DNA of 64,000 bases from Nereocystis luetkeana (lineage: Eukaryota > Sar > Phaeophyceae > Laminariales > Laminariaceae). The translations under genes were made by a program, and so were the position numbers. Every line of letters begins with the position of its first letter. Position 1 is the stretch's first letter. Location of the stretch: NCBI GenBank assembly GCA_031213475.1, contig JARUPZ010000009.1:8527601-8591600 (forward strand). The letters run 5' to 3'. Shown here one piece after another: positions 44,101 through 53,420 of this stretch. Under the pieces are notes generated by a model, which was given only the letters and a program-made list of their open reading frames with translations, did not search any database and was not told the origin of the DNA.

Positions 44101-47100
44101 CGACGCTTTGGTTGGTCCCGTAAACGTTCAAAACATAAGGCAGTGCAATAGCCTACACGGGAGCAAATGCGTGCTATGAGAGGGTTATTGTAGAACGTTT
44201 AAACCGAAATATGTATTTGGGACTGTCCGGGATCTCTCCCCCGATACAGTTAAGGCCCGCTATGTAGATATATACGGGTAAGAAATCGAGGCCTAGCCTT
44301 TCACAGAGAATAGGGAATACAGCGTTAGAATCACGCTGCATCGTTGGAATGCGCGTAGTAGTTTACCAGATTTTCAGCGATAAGCCAATGCATTGGGATG
44401 GTTCGCTTCTAACTAGGAAGTTGCTGTCGGGTTATGCGACTTCTAGAGTGAGAAGCCTCGGAAATGTCAGGTGCGATATCTTCCGTTGCGAACGCGGCAA
44501 CTCTATATGCAACAGCCTATTCGCCGGAGGTAACAGTCCCTTCCTGCAACGCCTTGTCGCTCTTGGGGAGGGAGGTAGCAACCTCTCACAAGATCCAGGC
44601 AACCGTCAAGGGACGAAACGGGTCATGGTGGCGTTGAGCTCCGCTGTGACAATATCCGCAACAACGAGTCGTCACTCAAAGTAAGTCGACCTGTTGTACT
44701 TATAGCAGCACCAACAAGCGTGAACAAGTTCGTTTCCGTTTACATGGCCTTGGGGGGAAACGAGAATCATCCCCAACACGACAATATCAACTCACAAGAC
44801 CTCGAGAGACCCTAAGTCGTTGAAAACGTCACCGTCGATGGTCGCGATCAGGTTTTCATTTAGCCGCCTGTTCCAACATGGTGCAAAAGCGCAAACAGAG
44901 TGACGTGGAACATTAGGCGACGCATGTAAAGTGATGACTTCCTAGGAGCAAAGAAGCAACGTTGTCCCGTATTTCGTTTACACCCGTCACGCCCACACGG
45001 TAGAGCCTATTATTGGGCGAATTACGTAACATCTGGTGTAGACCGGAAAGCCTCCCTCGAGGAAATTACGGTCAAACCTATGACTACCAAAAACCTGCAG
45101 CACGTCCAACGTCTGGTAACCCAGGCCAACGTGGGTGCGCCTAAAACGTCGAACTCATAGGAACAAAAACGACACAACACACAGAACCCACTCACAAATA
45201 ACTGAGAGACACCAAACCGTCGAAGACGCCGGTTTGTATCGTGGTGAGACCATTGTCGCTCAGTTGCCTGGACAATCAGGCAGTCATCGCAGTGAAGATT
45301 TCCAAGACAGTCATCATTATTGTGATATCCTACCAATCCGATAGGACAGGACGTCGAGATATGGGAGGAGTATGTCCGGGGTCTAGCCTTGACGAGCTCG
45401 TATGCGTTTGATATGGCTGCACCTCGTACGTACAGCATTTTTTAGTTCGTGCGGAAACGGCTATTATACGTGTGCCTCCATGTGATGGCCGATCCTCCAT
45501 TGGGCCGAGAAAGTCCTACTGCTGTACCAGGTAGCTCCTAGTATATATCCTTAACGGAGTGGGGAACAAAATCTCAAAGGGGAGTTTTGTTGCGCTAGTT
45601 GTGGGGGCTGTGTCAGCGTGCGTTTGCCCGCTTCCTCGGAAGGACTCCTTGGCCTTTCAACGTTTAATTGCGTATCTCGAATAGAGGAAATGTCATTGCA
45701 GAGGGGGTTCCTCGTGATATGAGCACCTCGTAGTAAGAGACCGACATAATTCCTTAAACGACTACTCGCAGACGCTTGTGTTCGTTCAGCCCGACCGCTC
45801 CTTTATATGCTATGGGGTACCAGATGTATCGCACTGGGTGATCGGGGACTTGCTCACTTGGAGACCTTAAACAGTCAGACAATAGTTGGCCAAACGGTGG
45901 TACACCCAACGTCGCACCTATCAAGAGGCGATAAAGCCTATCTCAATCTCGACTGACAATGCACATGCAAAAACGGAAACACTACGTACAGTTTGACTCC
46001 TGTCCTTATGTTGATCCTTGGCGGCGCGGACGTCGTCTGTGGTGCACCACAGCCGCGATAATGCCATCGATACTTTCTTCGACATCCCCACGTTGACGCA
46101 GGGTGAGTTTGCCACGCCCTCGGAAGTAGAGGTATGTACTATCACCCGTGCAATGATGCATCCTACATGAGAATGCATGGAGGCCCCCATCGGCCACCCC
46201 TGATAAAAAAGCTGTATTGGGAAAAAAGAAAGCCTGATACAGTGGTTTAATCTCACTCAGTCCCGTGTAGTACTGGAACCCCTTACCACGCATCCCACGG
46301 TAGGGGCTATGCCGTTTCTTGGCTGAGCATGGTCTGACAGGCGGATCTCCGCGAGCGAGTAACTTCTTGTAAAGTACTGTGACACGGTCACTACAGTAGT
46401 AGCACCTCGTGCTTGAGACTACCACAAAGAGGCGTTGATCAGCTTGTACGAACAAACGTTAGTAGAAGAGGCCATGTTTCGGATGAAGGTTTGAACTCCT
46501 CGCGTGAGGACCTCGTCAAACGGTAGGCCGCCACCCCTCTGTGCCGTGTAGCACTGATCCTATGCGGTATTCTGCGCGAACCAATACGTGTTCCTGTTGT
46601 GCCAGTGTGATAGCGCTATCTACACGAAGCCGTACAACATGCCCCCCCCCCCCATCCTCCGCCCCGGGAAAAAGTGCATTTTCAACAGAGGAATCTTCGA
46701 TTTCCATCAAGTACCCGATGCTCCGTTTGAAACCACATTTTCCCACCACTATTTCTCCATATATATATATGTGATTTTCGGGGATGATGACATGATCTTC
46801 TCGGCCTCGCGTACGTCGTCAGAGATAGTTTCATAATATGGTGCCGTGATGACGAACCATTACCAACTTCAGTATACTTGGCCACCGATTGCCAGTCGAC
46901 AAGTGTTGTATGGTGTGAAGCCCGTGGTTTCCGATGCAATTTTCATGAATAGGGAGGAACTGCGTTCTCACTCGCTCACTCACAATAGTTGAAGAAGCGT
47001 TAAAAGCTTGAAAGCTTCTGTGTCGATATTCAGGATGTCGTTCTGGTCCAGCCGTCTGTTCCAAGGACGCAACAACGGCAACGGAGCTATACACATCGAA

Positions 47101-49460
47101 ACGTGACCTATGAAGTAACCCGTCAGCTACAAGTCGCGGCCGACGCGCTACATATTTTACTACAGATACGTCTGCATTGGGTTCACGGCAGCATCAAAAT
47201 TTACCAACCGGCCCTAGATCGAAATGTGTCACTCAAGCGAATCATTCACTAATCCCGTCATACAAAAATTTGGCGGGAACGTATATATATGCGGAATATC
47301 CGCTTTTTCGTGTTCACCCAATAGTCATGAGTACATAGTAGACATATGACACCAGGTACCGACTCCACTCACAATTCCAGAAGAGGCGACGAGCCGTCAA
47401 AAATCCCGGCTTGTATCGTGGTAAGCTTGTTGTCGTGAAGGTTCCTGAGGAATGGCATGTGTGCATCGTAGTGCATTTTCCCCGTCACAAAAACTAAATC
47501 AACGGAATGCCTGGGAAACACTTCAGAGATCCTTACTCTGCAGTTTAGATGTGGATGGTGCGTATACGTGGTCTTCTTCTCTCTTTTTGTATGAGGACAA
47601 CAAGAACTGTTGACGGTGCGCTAGAGAGACGAGCACATAGACAAAATGATGACATGGTTGTTACACACGACGCTGCATACCTCTAGATTGTTTTTTTTGT
47701 CGTTGCTCACCTCTCTGTGGTGAGTATCCCAGGCATGCCTCGGTACCATGCTCATTGCCGCCTACACGGTCGCTATTTACCACACGGTCTCGAGGGACAA
47801 ACATTGCAGACATCGACTCTCGGTTGGCCACACTATCGACACGATCTTCGACGGTGGTGACCACGACGCAGACGAGTTATTGAGTTGCACACGTCAGTTC
47901 AAGAATATTTCAGATTTCAGCAGTATAAAGACACGCCGTATCAATCGTCCTGGAGACGAATCACCTATTATTCGTCTATGTAGCGGGTACTCATTGTGCA
48001 CAACAGCTCTACCGTGACACCGTGTACCGCCGCGTTCAACGTAGAGTGATACATCGGGTCGGGAAGATCATCCCCCTCCTTACTCGCGACTCACTCACAA
48101 CTGTCTGAGGGATGGCAAATTCTCGAACGCGTCAGCGCTGATGTCCCCGATGGCGTTTTGATGCAGCCACCTGCGCCGCCAGGACCAAAAATCGCAAACA
48201 TCGAGACGTGCGTACAAACAGCATGCGCAATAACGTGTTTTACCGATGCTGCACCCTGCTTCTGTACATGTACATGAAATTTTGCCCCTTACGGTGGCAG
48301 ACTGGTGAGGATGAGCCGGATCGAAGAGCCCAACTTGAGGTGCATGAGCACAGATATAAATCCACAAAGATAGATCAGGAACTTAGGGTTGTACAGCCAA
48401 AATCATAGTATTGCATATAGCCATAAACTTCAATTGTGTATCCCATACCGCAGAAAGTGCTTACAGTCTCTCAAGCGCCATAAACCCGGAGACGAGACCC
48501 GCCGGAACCGTGGTCAGCTCATTCTGGTGAAGGTACCTGGAAAGATAGAAGTGAGTATGAACCACCATGCCGGGATCGTTTGCACGCAGAGTGTGAGGTG
48601 AATCTAGACTAGAAGTAATTATTGTGCTGTTGCACCGTCTATCGGTGTGATTAATTGCGGCATGGAAGAGGTCAACCGAAGACGACCTAATCCGTGCAAG
48701 GGAAACGGTATACGTGTGCGACGTCCATACGATAGCCGCGTCAGGTTTCTTGGATTCCAACCACAAGCACGGTCAAGGTCATGCATGAGCACAGTCAACC
48801 TCTATGATAGCAAAAGTCGTCTTCTTGAAATATCCTCAGGTATAAGATGCGGAGTATCTAGCGCATTTGTTGCTGTATCCTCGGTGGATTATTTTGTACT
48901 ACCGCTGGTGCAGGGGTGATGTACGCGGCCTACCGTTGGCTACCGTTCGCTATCACGTTTCAAGTCAATCTTCCCCCGCGAAAAACCATACTCAGATCGT
49001 ACTTGAAACGCAGGTTTATCTAACCTAACAAGCTACACGTTGTTGCGATCGTATGAAGCCTATAAGGACTGGAACAACTGTACATAAATCACCCTGTCGC
49101 GCCTACGTTGGGCATTTCTTTTGATAGTCCAGGATAAACCCATGCCCCGACAAACCGGGCCGTTTGGACGACCCCCGCTGCCGACGATAAAGCCTCCTAC
49201 GATACGGTTATCACGTTCTGTCCAATTTTTTTTTTTTTTTTTTTTTTTCCCATCCCATTCATTATCTTCGCACATCTTCTTCTCTCTCTCCTTCCAACTC
49301 GTAACTCAGATCCGGGGTCACATAGCAGGCTCTTCTCCCCCCTTCCCGCTACGGTACGTGCCTTCATTTTTATCGCGAGAAGATTTCAGCCTTTTCTTCC
49401 CTCGTCGACTCGCATCGAATTGTGCCTACCCACGCTGCAAGGCGCTCTCAACAATTGAAT

Positions 49461-49491
<31 letters not shown>

Positions 49492-51002
49492 GCAAATAAT
49501 GTCAAAGTCCGACCCTCCTAGGGCTCGAACCCAGGACTCAAACAAGTAGAATTCGAGGTTAACCACTTGAACCACCGGGGCGACCGGCTTATATAGGTTA
49601 GACTGGCCGCGCGCGGTCGATTAATGCTTTTATATAAAAAGCACTGGAGTTGAGCAGTAGTTTTCATGATATACTTGTATAGGGGTTGGGATAGGTCAGC
49701 GGCGTTCTCACTTTTAGCTTTCTATAGAATCAGTCTCGGTCAGAACTAATTTTGACAGTTAGTTCCATCAATACCTTCAGTAACGCCAACAAGTCTTAAG
49801 CTGTTGTGGTCAAGACGCTGCCGAACAGGTCCCTACAGATTCGCATCCGCTCCATCCAGCGAAAACCGTGAGACGAGCTGTGCCCATGATGGGGAAGGGA
49901 ATTAGCACAATTTGCACTGCGAAATACAGCTACACTTACAGTTCAGTAATTCCGTCGCGCCCTATGATGTTGAGGCAACTCTGAAGATCCGTGATGTCTT
50001 CGTCAGTAATACCACAACCAGCAAAATCCCTGCGGTGTACACGACGGGAAAGTAAAAATATCTGAGGTTCCTACAAACGGTGCGGTCGATATGTGGATTG
50101 CTGGGTGAGGTGGACACCACCAACCGTGTATTTCACGCTACTACAAGTAACTCTTTATGCATGTCTAGCTACTCATAGTATTTCAGGGACTCAGTTGGGT
50201 GGCGTCACTGGTAGCATGCTTTGCGCCAGCATGTTACGTTTCGCATTATTGTAGCTATCTTTCCGTTCGAGGTGGTCGATGGAATCAATCCGGTGTACAA
50301 GTAAGATAAACGACGCCCCCATCACTAGATGGTGGACGCCAGCCCCCCGGAAGGTGAGTAAATGCCCACGTCAAACCTGGGCGTTGACATACATCAGCTG
50401 AGCAACGATACCCTTGTCGCACGCATAGTGCAGATACGGTGTTTGGGCACCCTTCTAACAGTGATGCCCATCTGCCTGACCCTAAACAATTGACCCCCAA
50501 CGTAAAATATTAAGAACGTACGGAAATACTGAAATGTATCACTCACACGCGTGGGTCGCCTGGGGTGCATCGCGCAATCGAACCTGTGAGGCAGTCATTC
50601 TCGCCTGGTTCGAGATCAGACCGACCAAGACACATTCGGATGTGTGGGGACAGGAGATTATATCAGTGGCCGGTCGGTCGCGAAAGCGTCAGATGCCTTC
50701 CCCGCCAAGAGGTATGTTTTTGGCCAGACCACACGGTGTGTGGTTCACGCCAACTATGACGCCATGTGTTGCTCCAAACTCGGTTCCTATCCATTTCGTC
50801 TATGCCAGGTTATCGATGTGCTCGTCCCGCATGATTGCCAAAACCAGGCAATGACGAGGTGCTGTATCGGAGAGGGCTAGCCTTCTCTCTCGCTTTATTT
50901 ACAATCAATCTCTAGGTTTTCGCGACGATTGGACTCACCATGCGCACCGCTAGTGATCGACACCGCCAGTACGACCATAAACCACTTAGCCAACCATGCC
51001 AT
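31163..51002 (-). CDS. secreted exon-modular LRR protein with Cys-rich repeats and a GDPH domain
   Basis: The product is a secreted protein: signal peptide, N-terminal cap, a solenoid of 24-residue LRRs, Cys-rich modules, then a GDPH-type domain of about 300 residues. Exons from N to C are 50939-51002, 50547-50604, 49940-50029; LRRs at 48465-48536, 48099-48170, 47373-47444, 46984-47055, 45196-45267, 44796-44867, 43293-43364, 40384-40455, 38890-38960 (shifted), 37658-37729 and 36079-36159; then 34144-34233, 33692-33772, 32397-32495 and 31163-32121. Phases agree from the signal exon to 34144-34233 apart from the shifted exon, and again from 33692 to the stop. The join between 34144 and 33772 does not fit, so an exon is missing or misplaced. 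No transmembrane segment is seen after the LRRs. The role is probably recognition or adhesion at the cell wall (inference from architecture). Confidence 0.8.
32397..32495 (-). CDS. Cys-rich module exon 2
   Basis: A 99-nt symmetric phase 1-1 exon, acceptor GTGCGAACGAC-type to CACAG, donor GCG/GTGAGA. It reads CTDDNECNTSIGEVCCPLKN then VCEIRDIDPGAC, a small disulfide-rich unit resembling EGF-like modules. It joins the previous exon as ...CVPA-CTDD and the last exon as ...GACG-CTSQ without a frame break. Confidence 0.8.
33692..33772 (-). CDS. Cys-rich module exon 1
   Basis: An 81-nt symmetric phase 1-1 exon, acceptor TGCTCGACAG, donor CCTG/GTAAGG. It reads CTPPAAVSCGADEICTPGDV then GYKCVP, and shares the C-T-x(6-8)-C-x-x-x-x-x-C pattern with the next exon, so the two look like duplicates of one module. 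Confidence 0.75.
34144..34233 (-). CDS. candidate LRR C-cap or linker exon
   Basis: A 90-nt phase 2-2 exon after CTACAG, donor TCAGG/GTGAGA, reading ECPCQYDPATSV then LGSEPVLDEHVPSTSGSG. The C-P-C resembles the start of an LRR C-terminal cap. It joins the last LRR in frame, but its phase-2 end does not match the phase-1 entry of 33692-33772. Confidence 0.5.
34849..34953 (+). mobile_element. MITE family M, complete, in an LRR-gene intron
   Basis: TACGGGGGACCATAGTTAAT and ATTAGCTATGGTCCCCCGTA form the inverted ends, with TAG on the left and TAG just beyond the right end. Confidence 0.85.
34954..35948. other. intron sequence of the LRR gene
   Basis: No exon could be placed. A weak LRR-like string on the minus strand at about 35670-35730 (ILHWFMFVRSLKAFV) may be another decayed repeat exon. 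Confidence 0.35.
35949..36020 (-). pseudogene. decayed LRR exon
   Basis: The acceptor CCCAG/G is kept and a 72-nt frame reads RYAISLVKTIFSRSVFKKIA, with leucine-repeat spacing but without the asparagine ladder position. At the expected donor the sequence is GATTGT, not GT-A/G-AGT. Confidence 0.5.
36079..36159 (-). CDS. LRR exon 11, 81 nt
   Basis: Phase 2-2, acceptor CTCATCAG, donor GTAAGTGG. It reads KLDNNALTTLPAGIFEDIGS then SLEIHV. Three residues longer than the standard unit, with the extra part after the F-x-x-I block. The frame is kept. Confidence 0.8.
37658..37729 (-). CDS. LRR exon 10, 72 nt
   Basis: Phase 2-2, acceptor TCTATCAG, donor GTGAGC. ELNDNALSSLPVDAFTGLAA then LEIL: a perfect L-x-x-N-x-L-x-x-L-P-x-x-x-F-x-x-L unit. 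Confidence 0.88.
38890..38960 (-). pseudogene. LRR exon 9, 71 nt, one base short
   Basis: Splice sites are intact (ATACCAG/G, T/GTGAGT) and the start EIDNNLLETLPSNIFSALAG is a good LRR, but the exon is 71 nt. The end reads WNN where a G added near GGCTGGCTGG would restore the usual L-E-x-L. If included, it shifts all downstream exons. If skipped, the phase 2-2 neighbours still join in frame. Confidence 0.75.
39140..39215 (-). pseudogene. decayed LRR exon
   Basis: The minus strand reads STLFEDNDLPLLLAALTSVS with an L-x-x-N-x-L core and leucine spacing, but lacks clear acceptor and donor sites. Confidence 0.4.
39523..39994 (+). mobile_element. about 470-bp TIR element in an LRR-gene intron
   Basis: ATATTCGCCTGATTGAGAGC at 39529 pairs with its inverse at the right end, and the inverted repeats run about 45 bp with 2-3 differences. 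Each repeat contains CTGATTGAGAGCG twice. The interior has no transposase. A lone CTCTCAATCA half motif recurs near 41190. Confidence 0.7.
40384..40455 (-). CDS. LRR exon 8, 72 nt
   Basis: Phase 2-2, acceptor CTACAAG, donor GTGAGT. EINENQLTTLPQTLFSAVGS then LIHL. Its start, GAGATCAACG-G-ACCAG, is close to the decayed exon at 41734, suggesting duplication. Confidence 0.88.
40525..40592 (-). pseudogene. decayed LRR exon, second half only
   Basis: LVDVFHDAFQGIANS keeps the L-x-x-V-x-x-x-x-F-x-x-I half of an LRR. No first half or splice sites. Confidence 0.4.
41194..41526 (-). CDS. unrecognised ORF with one membrane-like segment
   Basis: Minus frame of 110 codons inside an LRR-gene intron. TSIYLFALLSYGACVFSNLL would form a membrane helix, followed by a polar part (RPDDSELAARNENVENE). 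It could be an alternative exon of the LRR gene, part of an unrelated nested gene, or chance. No splice junction could be confirmed. Confidence 0.25.
   Translation of the reverse strand: MHQTDNDEACVEPRAPDVAVGEPPSTGYTSIYLFALLSYGACVFSNLLVAVPSNRPDDSELAARNENVENECSVWARFREMVTLMSASISLAQGALARLLKKSYPTLTFD
41663..41734 (-). pseudogene. decayed LRR exon
   Basis: The acceptor CTTCTCAG/G and the opening EINRYQLLMQTNRMDVLSLL keep length and register, but the ladder asparagine is lost and the donor position reads TCGATT. Confidence 0.6.
42266..42374 (+). mobile_element. MITE family M, diverged copy
   Basis: GCGGGGGAAACATAATAAAT on the left and TTGCTATGGTCCCCCGTTG on the right. Its right end abuts the piggyBac-like MITE that follows. 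Confidence 0.7.
42386..42477 (+). mobile_element. piggyBac-like MITE (family P), second copy
   Basis: Begins TTAAAACCCTTTTTGAACC and ends CCTAAAAGGG/TTAA (42478-42481), with the CAAAACGGGACTGGAGT inner block of copy 9673-9771. Confidence 0.7.
43293..43364 (-). CDS. LRR exon 7, 72 nt
   Basis: Phase 2-2, acceptor TTAAACCAG, donor GTGAGT. DLNDNKLEDLPETLFAVTGS then LARL. Confidence 0.88.
43734..44006 (+). CDS. unrecognised plus-strand ORF inside an LRR-gene intron
   Basis: A 90-codon frame with coding-like composition (LDWFCRDVRYWQTADKIFID, GLPYRMVFERKICEEFLKG). Opposite and adjacent frames are also open and GC-rich, so strand is uncertain. If real, it would be a nested antisense gene or a captured gene fragment. 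No family recognised. Confidence 0.3.
   Translation: MSGCDPAGSESKNPLDWFCRDVRYWQTADKIFIDKTDYTSGLPYRMVFERKICEEFLKGPRRRTSYRCTYVFADSARHSSSTSAGEAFNC
44796..44867 (-). CDS. LRR exon 6, 72 nt
   Basis: Phase 2-2, acceptor TTGGAACAG, donor GTGAGT. RLNENLIATIDGDVFNDLGS then LEVL. Confidence 0.88.
45196..45267 (-). CDS. LRR exon 5, 72 nt
   Basis: Phase 2-2, acceptor GATTGTCCAG, donor GTGAGT. QLSDNGLTTIQTGVFDGLVS then LSYL. Shares ACCACGATACAA with exon 3, so the two are close paralogues. Confidence 0.88.
46984..47055 (-). CDS. LRR exon 4, 72 nt
   Basis: Phase 2-2, acceptor TTGGAACAG, donor GTGAGT. RLDQNDILNIDTEAFKLLTL then LQLL. Confidence 0.88.
47373..47444 (-). CDS. LRR exon 3, 72 nt
   Basis: Phase 2-2, acceptor CATTCCTCAG, donor GTGAGT. 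NLHDNKLTTIQAGIFDGSSP then LLEL. Confidence 0.88.
48099..48170 (-). CDS. LRR exon 2, 72 nt
   Basis: Phase 2-2, acceptor GGCGCAG, donor GTGAGT. WLHQNAIGDISADAFENLPS then LRQL. Confidence 0.88.
48465..48536 (-). CDS. LRR exon 1, 72 nt
   Basis: Phase 2-2, acceptor CTTTCCAG, donor GTAAGC. YLHQNELTTVPAGLVSGFMA then LERL. First full repeat after the N-terminal cap exon; the intron before it carries SINE copy F. Confidence 0.88.
49226..49586 (-). mobile_element. tRNA-headed SINE (copy F), in an LRR-gene intron
   Basis: Complete inverse copy with a poly-T run of about 22 at 49226-49248 (the tail), an internal T run of about 25 near 49467-49491, and the head ending CCGGGGCGACCG. Confidence 0.9.
49940..50029 (-). 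CDS. LRR N-terminal cap exon
   Basis: A 90-nt phase 2-2 exon, acceptor TACACCGCAG, donor GTAAGT. DFAGCGITDEDITDLQSCLN then IIGRDGITEL. Two cysteines and L-x-x-C-x-x-I spacing suit an N-terminal cap feeding into the first LRR leucine. Confidence 0.8.
50547..50604 (-). CDS. exon 2, short Cys-containing linker
   Basis: A 58-nt exon, phase 1 to 2, acceptor GAACCAG, donor GTGAGT. With the preceding G it reads GENDCLTGSIARCTPGDPR, directly after the predicted signal cleavage region. Confidence 0.75.
50939..51002 (-). CDS. exon 1, signal peptide and start codon
   Basis: ATG at 51000-51002 opens MAWLAKWFMVVLAVSITSG then AH, a compact signal peptide with one early lysine, a hydrophobic core and small residues before the end. 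The donor is G/GTGAGT, phase 1. Chosen because the next exon fits phase and no longer upstream frame is in register. Confidence 0.8.
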
Positions 51003-51540
51003 CTTGAGTCAAACCTTGGACCCAAATGTTGAGATGTTCTGCAAGATGTTGTGAACGACAGAACGGGAAACGCACGCCCAACGCGGGCAAACGCATCGCA
51101 AACAAGGTTGTTCAGACGTCTGTTTCATGGTTCGGCTGGGACGACGTTTTGGTGGCTCCATTCTCGTCACAACCGCGCGGAGTATTTGTAGGCCTTCGGA
51201 AAGATAACTGCGACACCCCATGCATCACCAGGACGTACCCACTTTCTCTGGCCACAACAGGCACATTCCTTAGTTCTCTTCCCTACAGAAGAGGTGTACC
51301 CCGGCGTAGTCATCCTTTTTTCTATTTATTTATTGGTTTCGGATGGTCGCTTTCACTTTCCAGCTTAGCTCGAGGATTAACCCTCAGCGGCCTTCTGTCC
51401 AGCGGTGGTCACGCGGGTCGTACGTGCTATCTTTGTTGTCGCGCACAAGGTTCCAGCTTTCCAACAGCTCGCCGATTTTCATCGAATGAAGCTGTATTAG
51501 GCTTTCGTTCTTTCTGCTATCCATTTTGTGTGCAAGAAGC
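51003..51540. other. upstream region of the LRR gene
   Basis: Expected to contain the promoter. No TATA box or other element can be named with confidence. A plus-strand open frame of 190 codons here shows no domain. Confidence 0.3.
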
Positions 51541-53090
51541 CCGTTGTGGTAGGGTTCATCACCAAACCGCACAACATCGTAGGATTCACAATATCTGAAA
51601 ACCGCACCGAACCGCACGTTAGGAAATATCACAAAACCGAACCGCACCGTGTGCGTCAAGAGACGGTGCGGTTAACTAGAAACCGTAGAATAACTGCCGT
51701 TCCATCGATGGCGGAACGGTGCAACAGGGTCACGGTCTCGCACGGCTTATTATGACGATCTCGGCACGGTTTCGTGTCAAAAGTGATCCCGCTGGCTTGG
51801 TTGATCGTATGGTATTTCATATTTTGAATATTTTTGTTGTTGAAACACCAAGATAAGTAAATTTTGAATATTTTTATATGTCTGATATATTTTACCAGGT
51901 ACCTGATATGCTCCGAGTCTCCGGAAGTACACCTGCCGGAAATAGAAAATAGGGCATATTAAAATACCAGGGAAAAAAATGGATATCTGCAAAAACTGAA
52001 AAACTAGAAATATTAGAGTGCCTGCGTATAATATTTGTGTGTATAAAAAAATTCCGTCGGAGAGAGAGTCAAAATCAAAAGCCTTTTCCGTCATGCGCAT
52101 AATCGGAGACGAGAAATTGCCTAATATTGGATTCTTATGTTTGAAAAATACACACTTGCAGTAGCGGGAGCACTTTCGCAGCGTCAAACGAGCAGAACAG
52201 AAGGCGTGCAAGCAGCAGTACCTACCTGTGCAGCACAGCACAGCAGCAGCAGCGGCAAGCTGCAGAAACAGAAGCAGCAGCCAGCACCAATAGGCAGACG
52301 TCCGATCTAACTTGCGCTCCTCGATACTCGCTGTGAAAGCAACGCCGCCACAACGAAAATATCGGCCCTCCTTCTTGGTTGTCCTCTCTTCTACCCGAGA
52401 GGGGATCGGAACGGCGAATATCACAGGAGCGTGGCAGCAAGTGTGCGCGCGCCTGCACCAACGGCAGCAGCAGCCGTAAAGCAGTAGCAGCGCCTGTAGC
52501 AGCGCTTGCCGCAGCGCTTGCTTGAGGTGAGGCTCTTTCTTGCGGCAGCACTTGCTTGCAGCAGCGCCTACTTGGGCCAGCGCTCGCTTGCATCAGCGTT
52601 TTCGTGCGGCAGCGTTTGCTTGCAGCAGAGAGCTTGCTTGTGCAGCGGCGCTCGCTTGCGTTACTTGGAGCCCCGACAAAACTGGTCAGAAACGGCACGA
52701 AACCGCGGTTTAGTACGGTTTATATATACGGTTCACCTTAGAGAAAGGCGTGTGATATTCGGTTTTGCCTCCGGGATTGGAACCGCACCGTAGAAAACCC
52801 GATTCAACGGGGAACCGAACCGGACCGTATGATATATCACTAAACCGAACCGCACCGTAGGATCCACATTATCTGAAAAACGCAACGAACCGCACCGTAG
52901 GATTTCCGATTTTTGAAAGCCGCATCGAACCGCACCGTAGAATATATCTCAAAACCGAACAGCACCGCAGGATTTACAATATCTGAAAACCGCACCGACC
53001 CGTACCGAAAGATTTCCGATTATTTAAAACCGTACCGAACCGGACCCTAGGATTTTCGATTTCAAAAAACCGCACCGTGCACGGACGCGG
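51541..53090. mobile_element. element or array with AACCGCACCG repeats at both ends
   Basis: The left cluster (51560-51680) and right cluster (52690-53085) repeat AACCGCACCG or AACCGAACCGCACCGTAGG, spaced by GATTTCCGATTT- or ATATCTGAAA-type sequence. Some units are inverted (GACGGTGCGGTT at 51660). Between them lies AT-rich and then CAG/GCTTG-rich sequence. It resembles a transposon with subterminal repeats, but terminal inverted repeats and a target duplication were not found. The 215-codon minus frame inside looks non-coding. Confidence 0.5.
52495..52665 (+). repeat. degenerate GCAGCGCTTGCTTG tandem repeats
   Basis: About eight imperfect units such as GCAGCGCTTGCTTG, GCAGCACTTGCTTGC and GCAGCGTTTGCTTGC, each 18-26 bp. 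Confidence 0.7.
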
Positions 53091-53219
53091 ATAACCATAA
53101 AGATCCCTGGATATTTACACGACCACGTGGGATATGACTGCGACATTGTTTCCTCGTATAGGAGTGTTGATGTTCCAGATACATACGTATACTGCCAAAA
53201 ACACCGAAAAATACCCGGG

Positions 53220-53420
53220 CCGTGAGTGCAAAAAAAAAAAAAAAAAAAAGTTCCTCTCCGGGAGGTGCCCAGGGGAGTGGCGCAAAAAAAGATACTCGTC
53301 GTTCGAAGTACCTACAAACCTGTCTGTTTAGAAGTACACAAACTGCATCCACCCACCATCAACTAATAACGTAAAGAACACACACACATATTTTTGAGGG
53401 CGGACTACTGCATGTAATGC
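53220..53420. other. no gene seen
   Basis: Includes a poly-A run (53230-53249). No exon supported. Confidence 0.4.

Noticed and set aside
31163..51002. LRR-ROCO GTPase or NB-ARC type receptor
   Set aside because: The exon design is similar, but no Roc, COR, NB-ARC or kinase sequence is seen, and the gene ends in a GDPH domain after a signal peptide.
51777..52424. 215-codon minus frame
   Set aside because: It runs through AT-rich and CAG-rich repeat sequence with no domain or splice signals.
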